A stretch of 9,880 bases of DNA from an uncultured Synergistales bacterium (GTDB lineage Bacteria; Synergistota; Synergistia; Synergistales; Aminobacteriaceae), in the NCBI GenBank assembly GCA_905234205.1, contig CAJOGG010000100.1, positions 1-9,880 of the forward strand. The letters run 5' to 3'. Of the stretch, positions 1-6,486 are shown one piece after another. Position 1 is the first letter of the stretch. The number at the start of each line of letters is the position of its first letter. The notes under the pieces were generated by a model. It was not told the origin of the DNA and made no database searches. It saw only the letters and a program-made list of their open reading frames with translations. The translations under genes were made by a program, and so were the position numbers.

Positions 1-2
1 TT

Positions 3-1229
3 CCCAATAAAGATAGAGTCTACGAGGACTTCAAGGACTATCGCAAAAATGGAGACTTCGAAGACATGAAGAAATTATGTCAGGATATTTACAAGCACGC
101 AAAATTTTATACGGACATGATCTTTGTTAGAAGCGATAATGAAAAACTCAACAGAGTCTATCATGACATTAGAGAACTTAAAGTTGTGGTGTACTATCCA
201 TTCATTCTCAAGGCTCATAGTGATTATGATGAAGGCATTATTAATCTTGATGAGTTAATCGAAGTCATGAAGTTATGTATAAGCTACATGTTGAGGCTAA
301 AAATTTGTGAGGCAGAGACGCACGGAACAAATAGAACTTTTGCGATTCTTCGTGACAGATTAGATGTAAATAATTATGTCGGCTCGTTAAAGAAATTCTT
401 GCTAAATACTAAAGGAGGACTTGAATTTCCCAATGATGAGAGCTTCGCAGTTGCTTTCTTAACACGCGATATATATCACATGACGATCAAGAATTACATT
501 CTAAGCAGTCTCGAGAATCACGGCAAAAAAGTTCCTATTAACATGAATAATTACCAGATCGAGCACATCATGCCACAGAATCCCAACTTGAGTGAAGCTT
601 GGTGTAATGAACTTGGCCCGGATTGGCGAAATATTCAGAAGCAATATTTGCACACAATAGGTAACTTGACTCTCTCTGCTTACAATTCTGAATTAGGCGA
701 TAAACCTTTTCTCCAAAAAGTCAACATGCCCGGCGGTTACAAAGAGAGTGCCTTAAAGCTCAATGCTTCACTAGTAAAGCTCACGCACTGGAATAAAGAA
801 GAAATAATTAAGCGTGCCGAATATCTCGCGCAAGAGGCTTTAGAGATTTGGGAGTACCCGGAATTTTTCCAAGAAGTAGGAGATTATCAAGCTACATATA
901 CACTTGAACATTATGAATTTAGCAACGTTACGCGAGAATTATTTGACGCATTGAATGATAAAATTCTGGCTCTTTCGCCGAAAATATCTAGCGAATTAAG
1001 AAAGTTATATGTAAGCTATAAACTGGATACAAATTTTGTTTCCATAGTTATTCTTAAACAAAAGCTGCGTGTGTTTATTAACATGAAATTTCGTGATGTT
1101 GTTGACCCCGAAAATCTCTGTAGGGACGTTAGCAATGTTGGCCATTGGGGTATTGGTGACGTTGAAGTAGTTGTTAGTAGTACACAAGATATTGATTATG
1201 CTATGAAAATTATCACGCAAGCTATGTAA
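3..1229 (+). CDS. GmrSD-type DUF262/DUF1524 restriction protein, C-terminal part (5' end cut by window)
   Basis: The frame is open from the first complete codon at base 3, so the ATG at 66 is probably internal and the N-terminal DUF262 (ParB/Srx-like nucleotidase) domain lies outside the window. What is visible is a helical linker and then the DUF1524 HNH-like nuclease domain. Its motif IEHIMPQN has the catalytic-type His at 564-566, and the matching GNLTL (about 660-674) plus a following Asn complete the usual pattern. The last ~95 residues (about 939-1226) resemble DUF5655, with a GHWG motif near 1140-1151 and an amphipathic C-terminus. Members of this family are Type IV restriction enzymes that cut phage DNA carrying modified (for example glucosylated) bases. 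The active-site His and the downstream Asn residues are intact and the ORF shows no frameshift, so the visible part looks functional. The family call is firm; the target specificity cannot be read from sequence. Confidence 0.88.
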   Translation, partial: PNKDRVYEDFKDYRKNGDFEDMKKLCQDIYKHAKFYTDMIFVRSDNEKLNRVYHDIRELKVVVYYPFILKAHSDYDEGIINLDELIEVMKLCISYMLRLKICEAETHGTNRTFAILRDRLDVNNYVGSLKKFLLNTKGGLEFPNDESFAVAFLTRDIYHMTIKNYILSSLENHGKKVPINMNNYQIEHIMPQNPNLSEAWCNELGPDWRNIQKQYLHTIGNLTLSAYNSELGDKPFLQKVNMPGGYKESALKLNASLVKLTHWNKEEIIKRAEYLAQEALEIWEYPEFFQEVGDYQATYTLEHYEFSNVTRELFDALNDKILALSPKISSELRKLYVSYKLDTNFVSIVILKQKLRVFINMKFRDVVDPENLCRDVSNVGHWGIGDVEVVVSSTQDIDYAMKIITQAM

Positions 1230-1230
1230 T

Positions 1231-1264
1231 TAAAAGCAGGTTCACTCACTACGAGTTAGCCTGC
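1231..1264 (-). terminator. Intrinsic terminator for the ridA-MBL unit, between converging genes
   Basis: Arms 1236-1247 and 1253-1264 pair as GCAGG/CCTGC, one T-G and one T-A pair, one C-T mismatch, then ACTC/GAGT around the loop ACTAC. On the minus strand the stem is followed by TTTTAATT (the A run at 1232-1235 on the plus strand), which fits a rho-independent terminator nine bases past the hydrolase stop. On the plus strand no T run follows directly, so termination of the restriction gene here is less certain. Confidence 0.65.
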
Positions 1265-1273
1265 CTATAATTC

Positions 1274-2068
1274 TTAACGTTTTGCGAAACCCGTTCCAAC
1301 TTTCTCAACTTTGCAAGTTCCTGGAGGTGTTATGTGCATTCCGGCTATAGGGATTTGATTCGTTGATGCGTAATCCAAAATCTTAATTCGTGCCTCGCGC
1401 GCTTTATCCGGATCCGTATCATACCTAACCGAAATTTCTGGCAATGGGAATTGAATCTGAATGAAGTGCACAATATCGCCAACGATTAATAATTTCTCGT
1501 CGTCAGCATTCACTTCAAAGACTGTGTGTCCCGGAGTATGTCCAGCCGCTTCGATCGCCTTCACGCTCCCAAAAAGTTCATCGTCAAATTCAAATTCCTG
1601 TACGTCATAGGACTTCAACGCGTTAATAACGTTTTCATTCTTGAGGGTGTTCACCCAGTAATCACGCTCAATTCTCCCAACGTAAACTTTAGCATTCGGG
1701 AAAGCCTTTTTGCCTTCAGGTGTAAGCAATCCGCCGAAATGGTCAGGGTGTAAATGAGTGATCAGTATCGTATCAACGTCGCTAGCTTTGATTTCGTTCT
1801 TAGCAAGTTCATTCACAACATGGCCGTCTCCCAAGCCAGTATCGAATAAAATTCCGCGCCCCGAAACTTTCACATAGAACGCAAGAATCTGACTCAGGAG
1901 TTTACCGTCGGGAAGATATTGCGTTTTCTGCTCGTCGGTTGCTCCGATTAATAAATCCGGGTTTCCCTGGCCTTGAGTGTCAAGCAACGAGATAAGCTCA
2001 ATTGATGAAGCAAACGCCGCTTGACTCACACACACTAGCATTAACGAAACTAATAAAGCCCTCAACAT
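1274..2068 (-). CDS. Exported metallo-beta-lactamase-fold hydrolase
   Basis: This 264-residue protein has a full set of metallo-beta-lactamase-fold metal ligands: HLHPDH at residues 105-110, His181 in the GHTPGH segment, Asp198 in VGD, and a C-terminal His245. That pattern fits a dinuclear zinc hydrolase of the broad lactonase/Zn-dependent hydrolase group. The N-terminus is hydrophobic and ends in AFA-SS near residue 20, a likely Sec signal peptide with signal peptidase I cleavage, so the enzyme should act outside the cytoplasm. Its ATG directly follows the ridA stop codon, and a GGTGAA sequence about four bases before it lies inside the end of ridA, so the two are co-transcribed and probably translationally coupled. 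The substrate cannot be deduced; a lactone or other ester is a family-based guess, and true beta-lactamase activity is not implied. Confidence 0.88.
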   Translation of the reverse strand: MLRALLVSLMLVCVSQAAFASSIELISLLDTQGQGNPDLLIGATDEQKTQYLPDGKLLSQILAFYVKVSGRGILFDTGLGDGHVVNELAKNEIKASDVDTILITHLHPDHFGGLLTPEGKKAFPNAKVYVGRIERDYWVNTLKNENVINALKSYDVQEFEFDDELFGSVKAIEAAGHTPGHTVFEVNADDEKLLIVGDIVHFIQIQFPLPEISVRYDTDPDKAREARIKILDYASTNQIPIAGMHITPPGTCKVEKVGTGFAKR

Positions 2069-2437
2069 TTACTTCACCGCTATAGCTTCGATCTCACAAA
2101 GTACTCCTTTCGGAAGTGATTTCACAGCCACGCATGAACGAGCAGGTTTTGATGTGAAGAATTTTGCGTAGACCTCATTGAATGCCGCGAAGTCTCCCAT
2201 GTCTGCCAAGAAACATGTAGTCTTGAAAACTTTGTCAAAGTTGCTCCCCGCAGCCTCAAGAATCGCGCCAACGTTCTTGCATGATTGTTCAGCCTGTGCC
2301 GCTATTCCCTCAGGAGTTGCTCCTGTCTCTGGATTAACTGGAATTTGTCCGGACGTGTAGATTATTCCGTTGACCTCATAGCCCTGTGAGTAAGGACCAA
2401 TTGCGCCTGGTGCTTTTGTTGTTGATATTACGTTCAT
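2069..2437 (-). CDS. ridA: RidA (YjgF/YER057c/UK114) enamine/imine deaminase
   Basis: The 122-residue product matches the RidA family over its full normal length. Markers include the N-terminal AIGPYSQG with Tyr16, the central YTSGQIP, and the C-terminal PARSCV with Arg100 and Cys102. CEIEAIAV follows, with Glu115 at the catalytic position. RidA works as a cytosolic trimer that hydrolyses reactive 2-aminoacrylate and related enamines made by PLP enzymes such as threonine dehydratase. I chose the ATG at 2437 because a strong AAGGAGG lies seven bases upstream and the family signature begins immediately. The frame stays open upstream to an ATG at 2569, but the extra 44 codons read through the ribosome-binding site and resemble no RidA extension I know. 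The gene heads a two-gene unit with the exported hydrolase. Confidence 0.95.
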   Translation of the reverse strand: MNVISTTKAPGAIGPYSQGYEVNGIIYTSGQIPVNPETGATPEGIAAQAEQSCKNVGAILEAAGSNFDKVFKTTCFLADMGDFAAFNEVYAKFFTSKPARSCVAVKSLPKGVLCEIEAIAVK

Positions 2438-2440
2438 AAA

Positions 2441-2452
2441 ATTTTCCTCCTT
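2441..2452 (-). promoter_or_regulatory. Strong Shine-Dalgarno site that sets the ridA start
   Basis: On the minus strand the sequence AAGGAGG is followed by seven bases and then ATG at 2437. It is the best ribosome-binding site in the window and argues for the 122-residue RidA over the longer open frame. Confidence 0.8.
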
Positions 2453-2472
2453 AAAGAATTTTTCGATAAATA

Positions 2473-2499
2473 AGTATACAATGTTATTAAAGAAGGCAA
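2473..2499 (-). promoter_or_regulatory. Candidate ridA promoter
   Basis: On the minus strand TTGCCT (2499-2494) and TATACT (2478-2473) resemble -35 and -10 boxes, giving a short leader before the ridA ribosome-binding site. The 15-base spacer is shorter than the 17-base optimum, so this is a tentative assignment. Confidence 0.35.
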
Positions 2500-2504
2500 T
2501 AGTT

Positions 2505-2720
2505 ATGAATAAGACACTTAACGAAAATAAACACGAATTTGCTATTGAATATTCATTTTTCGACAACAATCATGAAACACATATTTCAATGTTTATTTTA
2601 GTTGTGAAGGTGAATATGCCGCACAAAAAGATGAAAACGCACGAGACTTTGGCACAGACAATGAGAGAATTTGACGCCTATATAGAGAATTATTCGTGTC
2701 ATCTGTGCAGAAATTTCTAA
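2505..2720 (+). CDS. Doubtful small protein of 71 residues
   Basis: An ATG at 2505 has an AAGAAGG-like sequence eight bases upstream and opens a 71-codon frame ending in YSCHLCRNF, which includes a CxxC pair. A second possible start at 2616 has GAAGG five bases upstream and would give 34 residues. I recognise no family. The middle is hydrophobic (FILVVKV) but too short for a membrane span. It sits alone between divergent units and its AT-rich composition matches the flanking non-coding DNA, so it may be chance. A frame extending the ORF to an ATG at 2481 is also open. Confidence 0.25.
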   Translation: MNKTLNENKHEFAIEYSFFDNNHETHISMFILVVKVNMPHKKMKTHETLAQTMREFDAYIENYSCHLCRNF

Positions 2721-2805
2721 ACGATTAAGCTGATCATTGGTTAATATAAACATAGTGTAAAATATTCTCACACTCTCTTGACATTTAGGAAGTGAACAGA
2801 ACAAC

Positions 2806-4152
2806 ATGACATATAACACAGCATTGAAAGCACGCTTTGACTACTTAACCAAGACTCCAATTCCACGGCTTATAACTTCTTTGGCAATTCCCACGATAAT
2901 AAGCATGATGGTTACGAATTTATATAACATGGCGGATACGTTTTTTGTTGGGCGAATATCGACTCAAGCCACCGCAGCTGTAGGAGTTGTATTGTCGCTT
3001 ATGTATTTCATTCAGTCAGTGGGATTCTTCTGCGGGCATGGCTCTGGAAATTATGTGTCGCGAAAACTCGGGGCAGGAGAAATTCAAGAGGCTCAAGAAA
3101 TGGCATCAACGGGCTTCGCTCTGGCGTTCATTCTAGGGACGATAATTCTTGTAGTCGGCTTTGCTAATCTTGAATCACTATCAATCATGTTAGGAGCAAC
3201 CGAAACAATAATAAACGATACACAAAACTACATGCGGATAATTTTGTTTGGGACTCCGTTTATGACCTCACAAATAGTCATCAACAATCAATTACGCTTC
3301 CAGGGTAGTGCAGTTTACGCTATGGTGGGGCTTGTCAGTGGCGCAGTGTTGAATATATTTCTTGACCCGTTATTAATTTTCGTGTTCAACATGGGAGTAA
3401 CTGGCGCGGCTGTCGCGACTATAGCGAGTCAAATCGTCAGCTTCATAATCTTGTTAATCGGTAGCACTAAGGGCGCAAACATTCGCATTCATTTTCATGA
3501 TATAAGGCTCAACTCTCATTACTTGTTGCAGATTGTAAACGGTGGGGCACCTTCATTAAGTCGCAATGGCCTGACGAGTGTAGCGGGAATAATTCTCAAT
3601 CACACTGCCGGGACTATCGGAGGCGATGCAGCTATAGCTGGAATGAGCGTTGTAAATCGTGTAATGTTGTTCGCGAACTCCGCGTTAATTGGATTCGGCC
3701 AAGGCTTTCAACCTGTATGCAGTTACAACTACGGAGCAAAACTCTATGCTCGAGTCAAAGATGGCTATAAATTCTGCGTGAGGTACGGGACTATATTTTT
3801 ATCTATCCTGGCACTATTCAGCATAATATACTCCGAAGAGATCGTGTATTTTTTCCGTGATGACCCTGAAGTTATCGTTATAGGGAGCGCGGCGTTACGT
3901 TGGCAAATGTTGACGCTTCCACTTAACGCTATGTTCATGATCTCAAATATGTTGCTTCAGTCAATAGGCAAGGGAGTCCGAGCTACGATAATAGCTTCAA
4001 TGCGTTCAGGAATATTTTTTATCCCGGCCATAATGATTTTGTCAAGACTGTATGGAATTTTCGGGGTAGAGATCGCACAATCATGCGCGGACGTTTTGTC
4101 ATTCATAGCGGCGTTGCCCATAACCTTGTCCGTGTGGCGTAAAATGAACTGA
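2806..4152 (+). CDS. MATE family multidrug/cation antiporter
   Basis: This is a full-length 448-residue inner-membrane transporter with about twelve hydrophobic segments arranged as two six-helix halves. Family markers are LAIPTIISMMVTNLYNMADT and FFVGR near residues 27-50, DPLLIF near 187-192 after the first half, and GFGQGFQPVCSYNYGA near 296-311 in the second. MATE proteins export cationic drugs and metabolites in exchange for Na+ or H+; the subgroup looks like the NorM/DinF-like transporters common in anaerobes. The ATG at 2806 is the first possible start, because an in-frame TGA lies at 2794-2796. The nearest Shine-Dalgarno-like AGGA (2787-2790) is 15 bases away, so initiation looks weak. 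Substrate and ion cannot be told from sequence. Confidence 0.93.
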   Translation: MTYNTALKARFDYLTKTPIPRLITSLAIPTIISMMVTNLYNMADTFFVGRISTQATAAVGVVLSLMYFIQSVGFFCGHGSGNYVSRKLGAGEIQEAQEMASTGFALAFILGTIILVVGFANLESLSIMLGATETIINDTQNYMRIILFGTPFMTSQIVINNQLRFQGSAVYAMVGLVSGAVLNIFLDPLLIFVFNMGVTGAAVATIASQIVSFIILLIGSTKGANIRIHFHDIRLNSHYLLQIVNGGAPSLSRNGLTSVAGIILNHTAGTIGGDAAIAGMSVVNRVMLFANSALIGFGQGFQPVCSYNYGAKLYARVKDGYKFCVRYGTIFLSILALFSIIYSEEIVYFFRDDPEVIVIGSAALRWQMLTLPLNAMFMISNMLLQSIGKGVRATIIASMRSGIFFIPAIMILSRLYGIFGVEIAQSCADVLSFIAALPITLSVWRKMN

Positions 4153-4157
4153 TAAGC

Positions 4158-4163
4158 TATAAT
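4158..4163 (+). promoter_or_regulatory. Candidate -10 box for the toxin-antitoxin pair
   Basis: A perfect TATAAT lies six bases after the transporter stop and 31 bases before the antitoxin ATG. No good -35 box stands 16-18 bases upstream, so the promoter would be weak or activator-dependent. Read-through from the transporter is also possible, since no terminator separates them. Confidence 0.4.
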
Positions 4164-4194
4164 GTGGCGAATAAATTTCAGAGGTGAAGTAATC

Positions 4195-4365
4195 ATGATT
4201 AGGTTGGAGAATCCACCGGCAGGAAAGGCAAGCATAATTTTCGAGACACCGGAAGAACGTAAAGAATATTTTGCAAAGTTAGTTGGATCGATTGATGACT
4301 CATTTGTTGAACCAGAAGACGGTTATATGCTTTCAGAACATGAAAAACTATTACTTGGATACTAA
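4195..4365 (+). CDS. Small putative antitoxin partner of the PIN toxin
   Basis: The 56-residue product starts at the ATG at 4195, which has GAGGTGA (4181-4187) seven bases upstream; an ATG at 4162 in the same frame lacks such a site. The gene overlaps the PIN toxin by 26 bases, the arrangement expected of a type II antitoxin. The C-terminal half is acidic (SIDDSFVEPED), like the flexible toxin-binding tails of VapB and Phd antitoxins. I see no AbrB (SpoVT), ribbon-helix-helix, helix-turn-helix or Phd/YefM DNA-binding domain, and only 42 bases separate the ORF from the transporter, so no lost domain is hidden upstream. The role is inferred from context and tail composition; the exact antitoxin family is unrecognised. 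Confidence 0.65.
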   Translation: MIRLENPPAGKASIIFETPEERKEYFAKLVGSIDDSFVEPEDGYMLSEHEKLLLGY

Positions 4366-4747
4366 TATCTGCATTGCCTATATGAGGGGCAGGAATCTTT
4401 ATGTAATTGACAAAGTAGATTCATATCCGATTGAAAATATAAAAATTCCCGCTATTGTTGAAGCAGAGTTAGCTGTTGGCGCGTTGAAAAGTATTTATGT
4501 CGAAAAAAGTATCAAGCAAGTACAAGAATTTTGTGATCCATTCGAGATTGTTCCGTTTGATGAGAATGAAGCTTGGGTATGTGGAAGAATTCGTGCAGAT
4601 CTTGAGCGCAAAGGCATCAAAATCGGCTACAACGATACTCTTATAGCAGCTACGGTTTTATCTCGCGGCGGTGTACTCGTAACAAACAACGTCAAAGAGT
4701 TTAGCAGGGTTGAGGGACTTAGAGTCGAGGACTGGACTCAAGAATAA
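4340..4747 (+). CDS. vapC: VapC-like PIN-domain ribonuclease toxin
   Basis: The 135-residue product is a complete PIN domain. It shows the first acidic residue in YYLDTN (Asp7), the second in IVEAELAVGA (Glu43), the third in YNDTLIAAT (Asp99), and the typical end VTNNVKEFSRVEGLRVEDW. VapC toxins are Mg2+-dependent endoribonucleases that usually cut initiator tRNA or the sarcin-ricin loop. I chose the ATG at 4340 because YYLDTN normally begins within a few residues of the start; an earlier ATG at 4283 would add 19 non-conserved residues from inside the antitoxin frame. No clear ribosome-binding site precedes it, which fits translational coupling to the overlapping antitoxin. All catalytic acids are present, so the toxin looks active. 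Confidence 0.92.
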   Translation: MKNYYLDTNICIAYMRGRNLYVIDKVDSYPIENIKIPAIVEAELAVGALKSIYVEKSIKQVQEFCDPFEIVPFDENEAWVCGRIRADLERKGIKIGYNDTLIAATVLSRGGVLVTNNVKEFSRVEGLRVEDWTQE

Positions 4748-4826
4748 ATTTCCCACCCCTTTTTACAAATTCGTTACTTTCCAAAAATTTTCAGATTCAA
4801 TTTTCAATCGTATAGCCTAATATTGC

Positions 4827-4855
4827 TTGTTAATCTTTGCGTAAAAATGTAGAAT
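4827..4855 (+). promoter_or_regulatory. Candidate rny promoter with a leader of about 110 bases
   Basis: TTGTTA (4827-4832) and TAGAAT (4850-4855) stand 17 bases apart. Transcription from about 4862 would leave a 5' leader of about 110 bases before the rny ATG. No other promoter-like pair in the 226-base gap looked better, but AT-rich DNA gives such matches easily. Confidence 0.4.
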
Positions 4856-4973
4856 TTATATATCTGCCCAAATTTCGAGATAAAGCAATTAATGATTCAG
4901 CACCCTCACTTTTTGGGAATATAGATTTAATTTCGTAAAGTTTTACAGTGATAGAAAGGATAAATAATTCATT

Positions 4974-6485
4974 ATGCAGTTTATGTTGGCATTGGTATTC
5001 TTCATCGTTGGAGGCGGTGTAGGCTATTCAGCTTTGAAGATGTGGGACAACTCACGAGTAAACGGAGTCAATAATCAGATTACTAACATGCTCAAGGAAG
5101 CTGAGGACAAAGCAGAAAGCTTGAAACAGTCGAGAATCTCCGAAGCCCGTGAAGAAATTAACAGGTTACGACAGGAAGCACAGAAGGACATCAAGGATCG
5201 CCGAGCAGAAATTCAAAGAACCGAACGCAAACTCGAACAGAAAGAAGACAACTTAGACAAGAAAATCGAACGAGTATCACGCAGAGAAGACGACCTTAAA
5301 ACAAAGCATGAGGAACTTGAAAAACGTCGCGCCACCCTCGAAGAAAAAATTCAACAGCAGGAAATCAAACTTCAAGAGATCGCCGAAATGACCAAAGAGC
5401 AAGCCCAGGAAGTTCTATTACAGAAAACTGAACAGGACGCTAAACACATGTTGGGATTAAAGCTCAAAGAACTCGAAGAAATGGCTGAACGTGAAGCAGA
5501 GAAGAAAGCCCGCAATATTATCTTGGGAGCTATGCAGCGTTGTGCGGTCGAAAGCGCAGGAGAAACTAGTATAAGCGTCGTCCCATTACCCTCCGAAGAA
5601 ATGAAAGGCCGCATAATTGGACGTGAAGGCAGAAATATTCGCACGTTTGAGAGTTTAACAGGCGTTGACTTAATCATTGATGACACCCCCGAAGCTGTAA
5701 CGTTAAGCTGCTTTGACCCGATAAGGCGTGAAATTGCTAGACGTGCTATGGAACGAATACACCCCGCAAGAATCGAGGACTTAATCGAACGTGCTGCACG
5801 TGATATTGACGAAGAAATGATTACAGAAGGTGAAAGCGCAGTCTTAGAAATGGGTATCAAGAACATGAGCAACGAACTAATGCGTACACTTGGCCAGCTT
5901 AAATTTAGATTCAGCTACGGGCAAAATGTTTTGGCTCATAGTATGGAAGTTGCACAGATAGCCGGGGTAATCGCCGCAGAACTTGGCCTTGATGAAGAAA
6001 CAGCACGCCGCGGAGGATTATTACATGACATCGGCAAAGCTATAGATAGACAGATCGAAGGCCCTCACGCTCAAATCGGTGCAGACTTGGCTAAACGTTT
6101 GGGAGAACGTCCAGAGATAGTAAATTGTATAGCCGCTCATCATGATACGCTTGAAGTAAGTTCGCCGTATGAAGTAATAGTTTCAGTAGCTGATGCAATT
6201 AGTGCCGCTAGACCAGGGGCACGACGTGAAAGCCTTGACGCTTATATCAAACGCCTTGAGAAACTTGAGGAGATCGCAAAAGAATTTAACGGTGTAACAC
6301 GAGCTTATGCTATTCAGGCCGGGCGAGAAGTACGAGTGATTCTTAACTCTGCACTTACTGATGACGGAGCAGTACATAAATTAGCGTTCGATATTGCTAA
6401 ACGTGTTGAGGCCGAATTAAAGTATCCTGGTCAGATTAAAATCAACGTTTCACGAGAGACAAGAGCTACGGAGTTCGCAAAGTAA
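4974..6485 (+). CDS. rny: Ribonuclease Y
   Basis: This 503-residue membrane-anchored endoribonuclease has the complete RNase Y layout. A single N-terminal transmembrane helix spans residues 3-23. A long charged coiled coil covers about 32-180. A KH RNA-binding domain covers about 200-262, with GRIIGREGRNIR at 212-223. An HD hydrolase domain follows, with His322, HD at 351-352, HH at 389-390 and Asp407 as metal-binding candidates. A conserved C-terminal region closes the protein. RNase Y starts bulk mRNA decay at the membrane in bacteria lacking RNase E and also matures specific operon transcripts. An in-frame TAA at 4965-4967 limits the start to 4974 or 4983. The AAAGGA at 4955-4960 is 13 bases from the ATG, a long spacing. 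ymdB follows after one base. Confidence 0.97.
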   Translation: MQFMLALVFFIVGGGVGYSALKMWDNSRVNGVNNQITNMLKEAEDKAESLKQSRISEAREEINRLRQEAQKDIKDRRAEIQRTERKLEQKEDNLDKKIERVSRREDDLKTKHEELEKRRATLEEKIQQQEIKLQEIAEMTKEQAQEVLLQKTEQDAKHMLGLKLKELEEMAEREAEKKARNIILGAMQRCAVESAGETSISVVPLPSEEMKGRIIGREGRNIRTFESLTGVDLIIDDTPEAVTLSCFDPIRREIARRAMERIHPARIEDLIERAARDIDEEMITEGESAVLEMGIKNMSNELMRTLGQLKFRFSYGQNVLAHSMEVAQIAGVIAAELGLDEETARRGGLLHDIGKAIDRQIEGPHAQIGADLAKRLGERPEIVNCIAAHHDTLEVSSPYEVIVSVADAISAARPGARRESLDAYIKRLEKLEEIAKEFNGVTRAYAIQAGREVRVILNSALTDDGAVHKLAFDIAKRVEAELKYPGQIKINVSRETRATEFAK

Positions 6486-6486
6486 G

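Larger units (their letters stand above)
2438..2805. other. Divergent intergenic region, 368 bases, between ridA and the MATE gene
   Basis: This AT-rich gap carries the ridA ribosome-binding site and promoter candidate on its left. On its right is a weak promoter candidate for the transporter, TTGGTT (2737-2742) and TAAAAT (2758-2763) with a 15-base spacer. A short plus-strand ORF (2505-2720) fills much of the middle. I see no tRNA, no convincing terminator hairpin, no tandem repeat and no recognisable riboswitch core. Confidence 0.5.

Noticed and set aside
2598..2819. Minus-strand frame of 73 codons upstream of the transporter
   Set aside because: It overlaps the transporter start and the plus-strand small ORF, has no convincing ribosome-binding site and no recognisable motif.
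3957..4235. Minus-strand frame of 92 codons at the transporter end
   Set aside because: It is antisense to a well-supported gene and to the antitoxin start, with no family features.
5372..5872. Minus-strand frame of 166 codons inside rny
   Set aside because: It is antisense to the conserved coiled-coil/KH part of RNase Y and is Ser/Ile-rich in the way expected of a complement frame.
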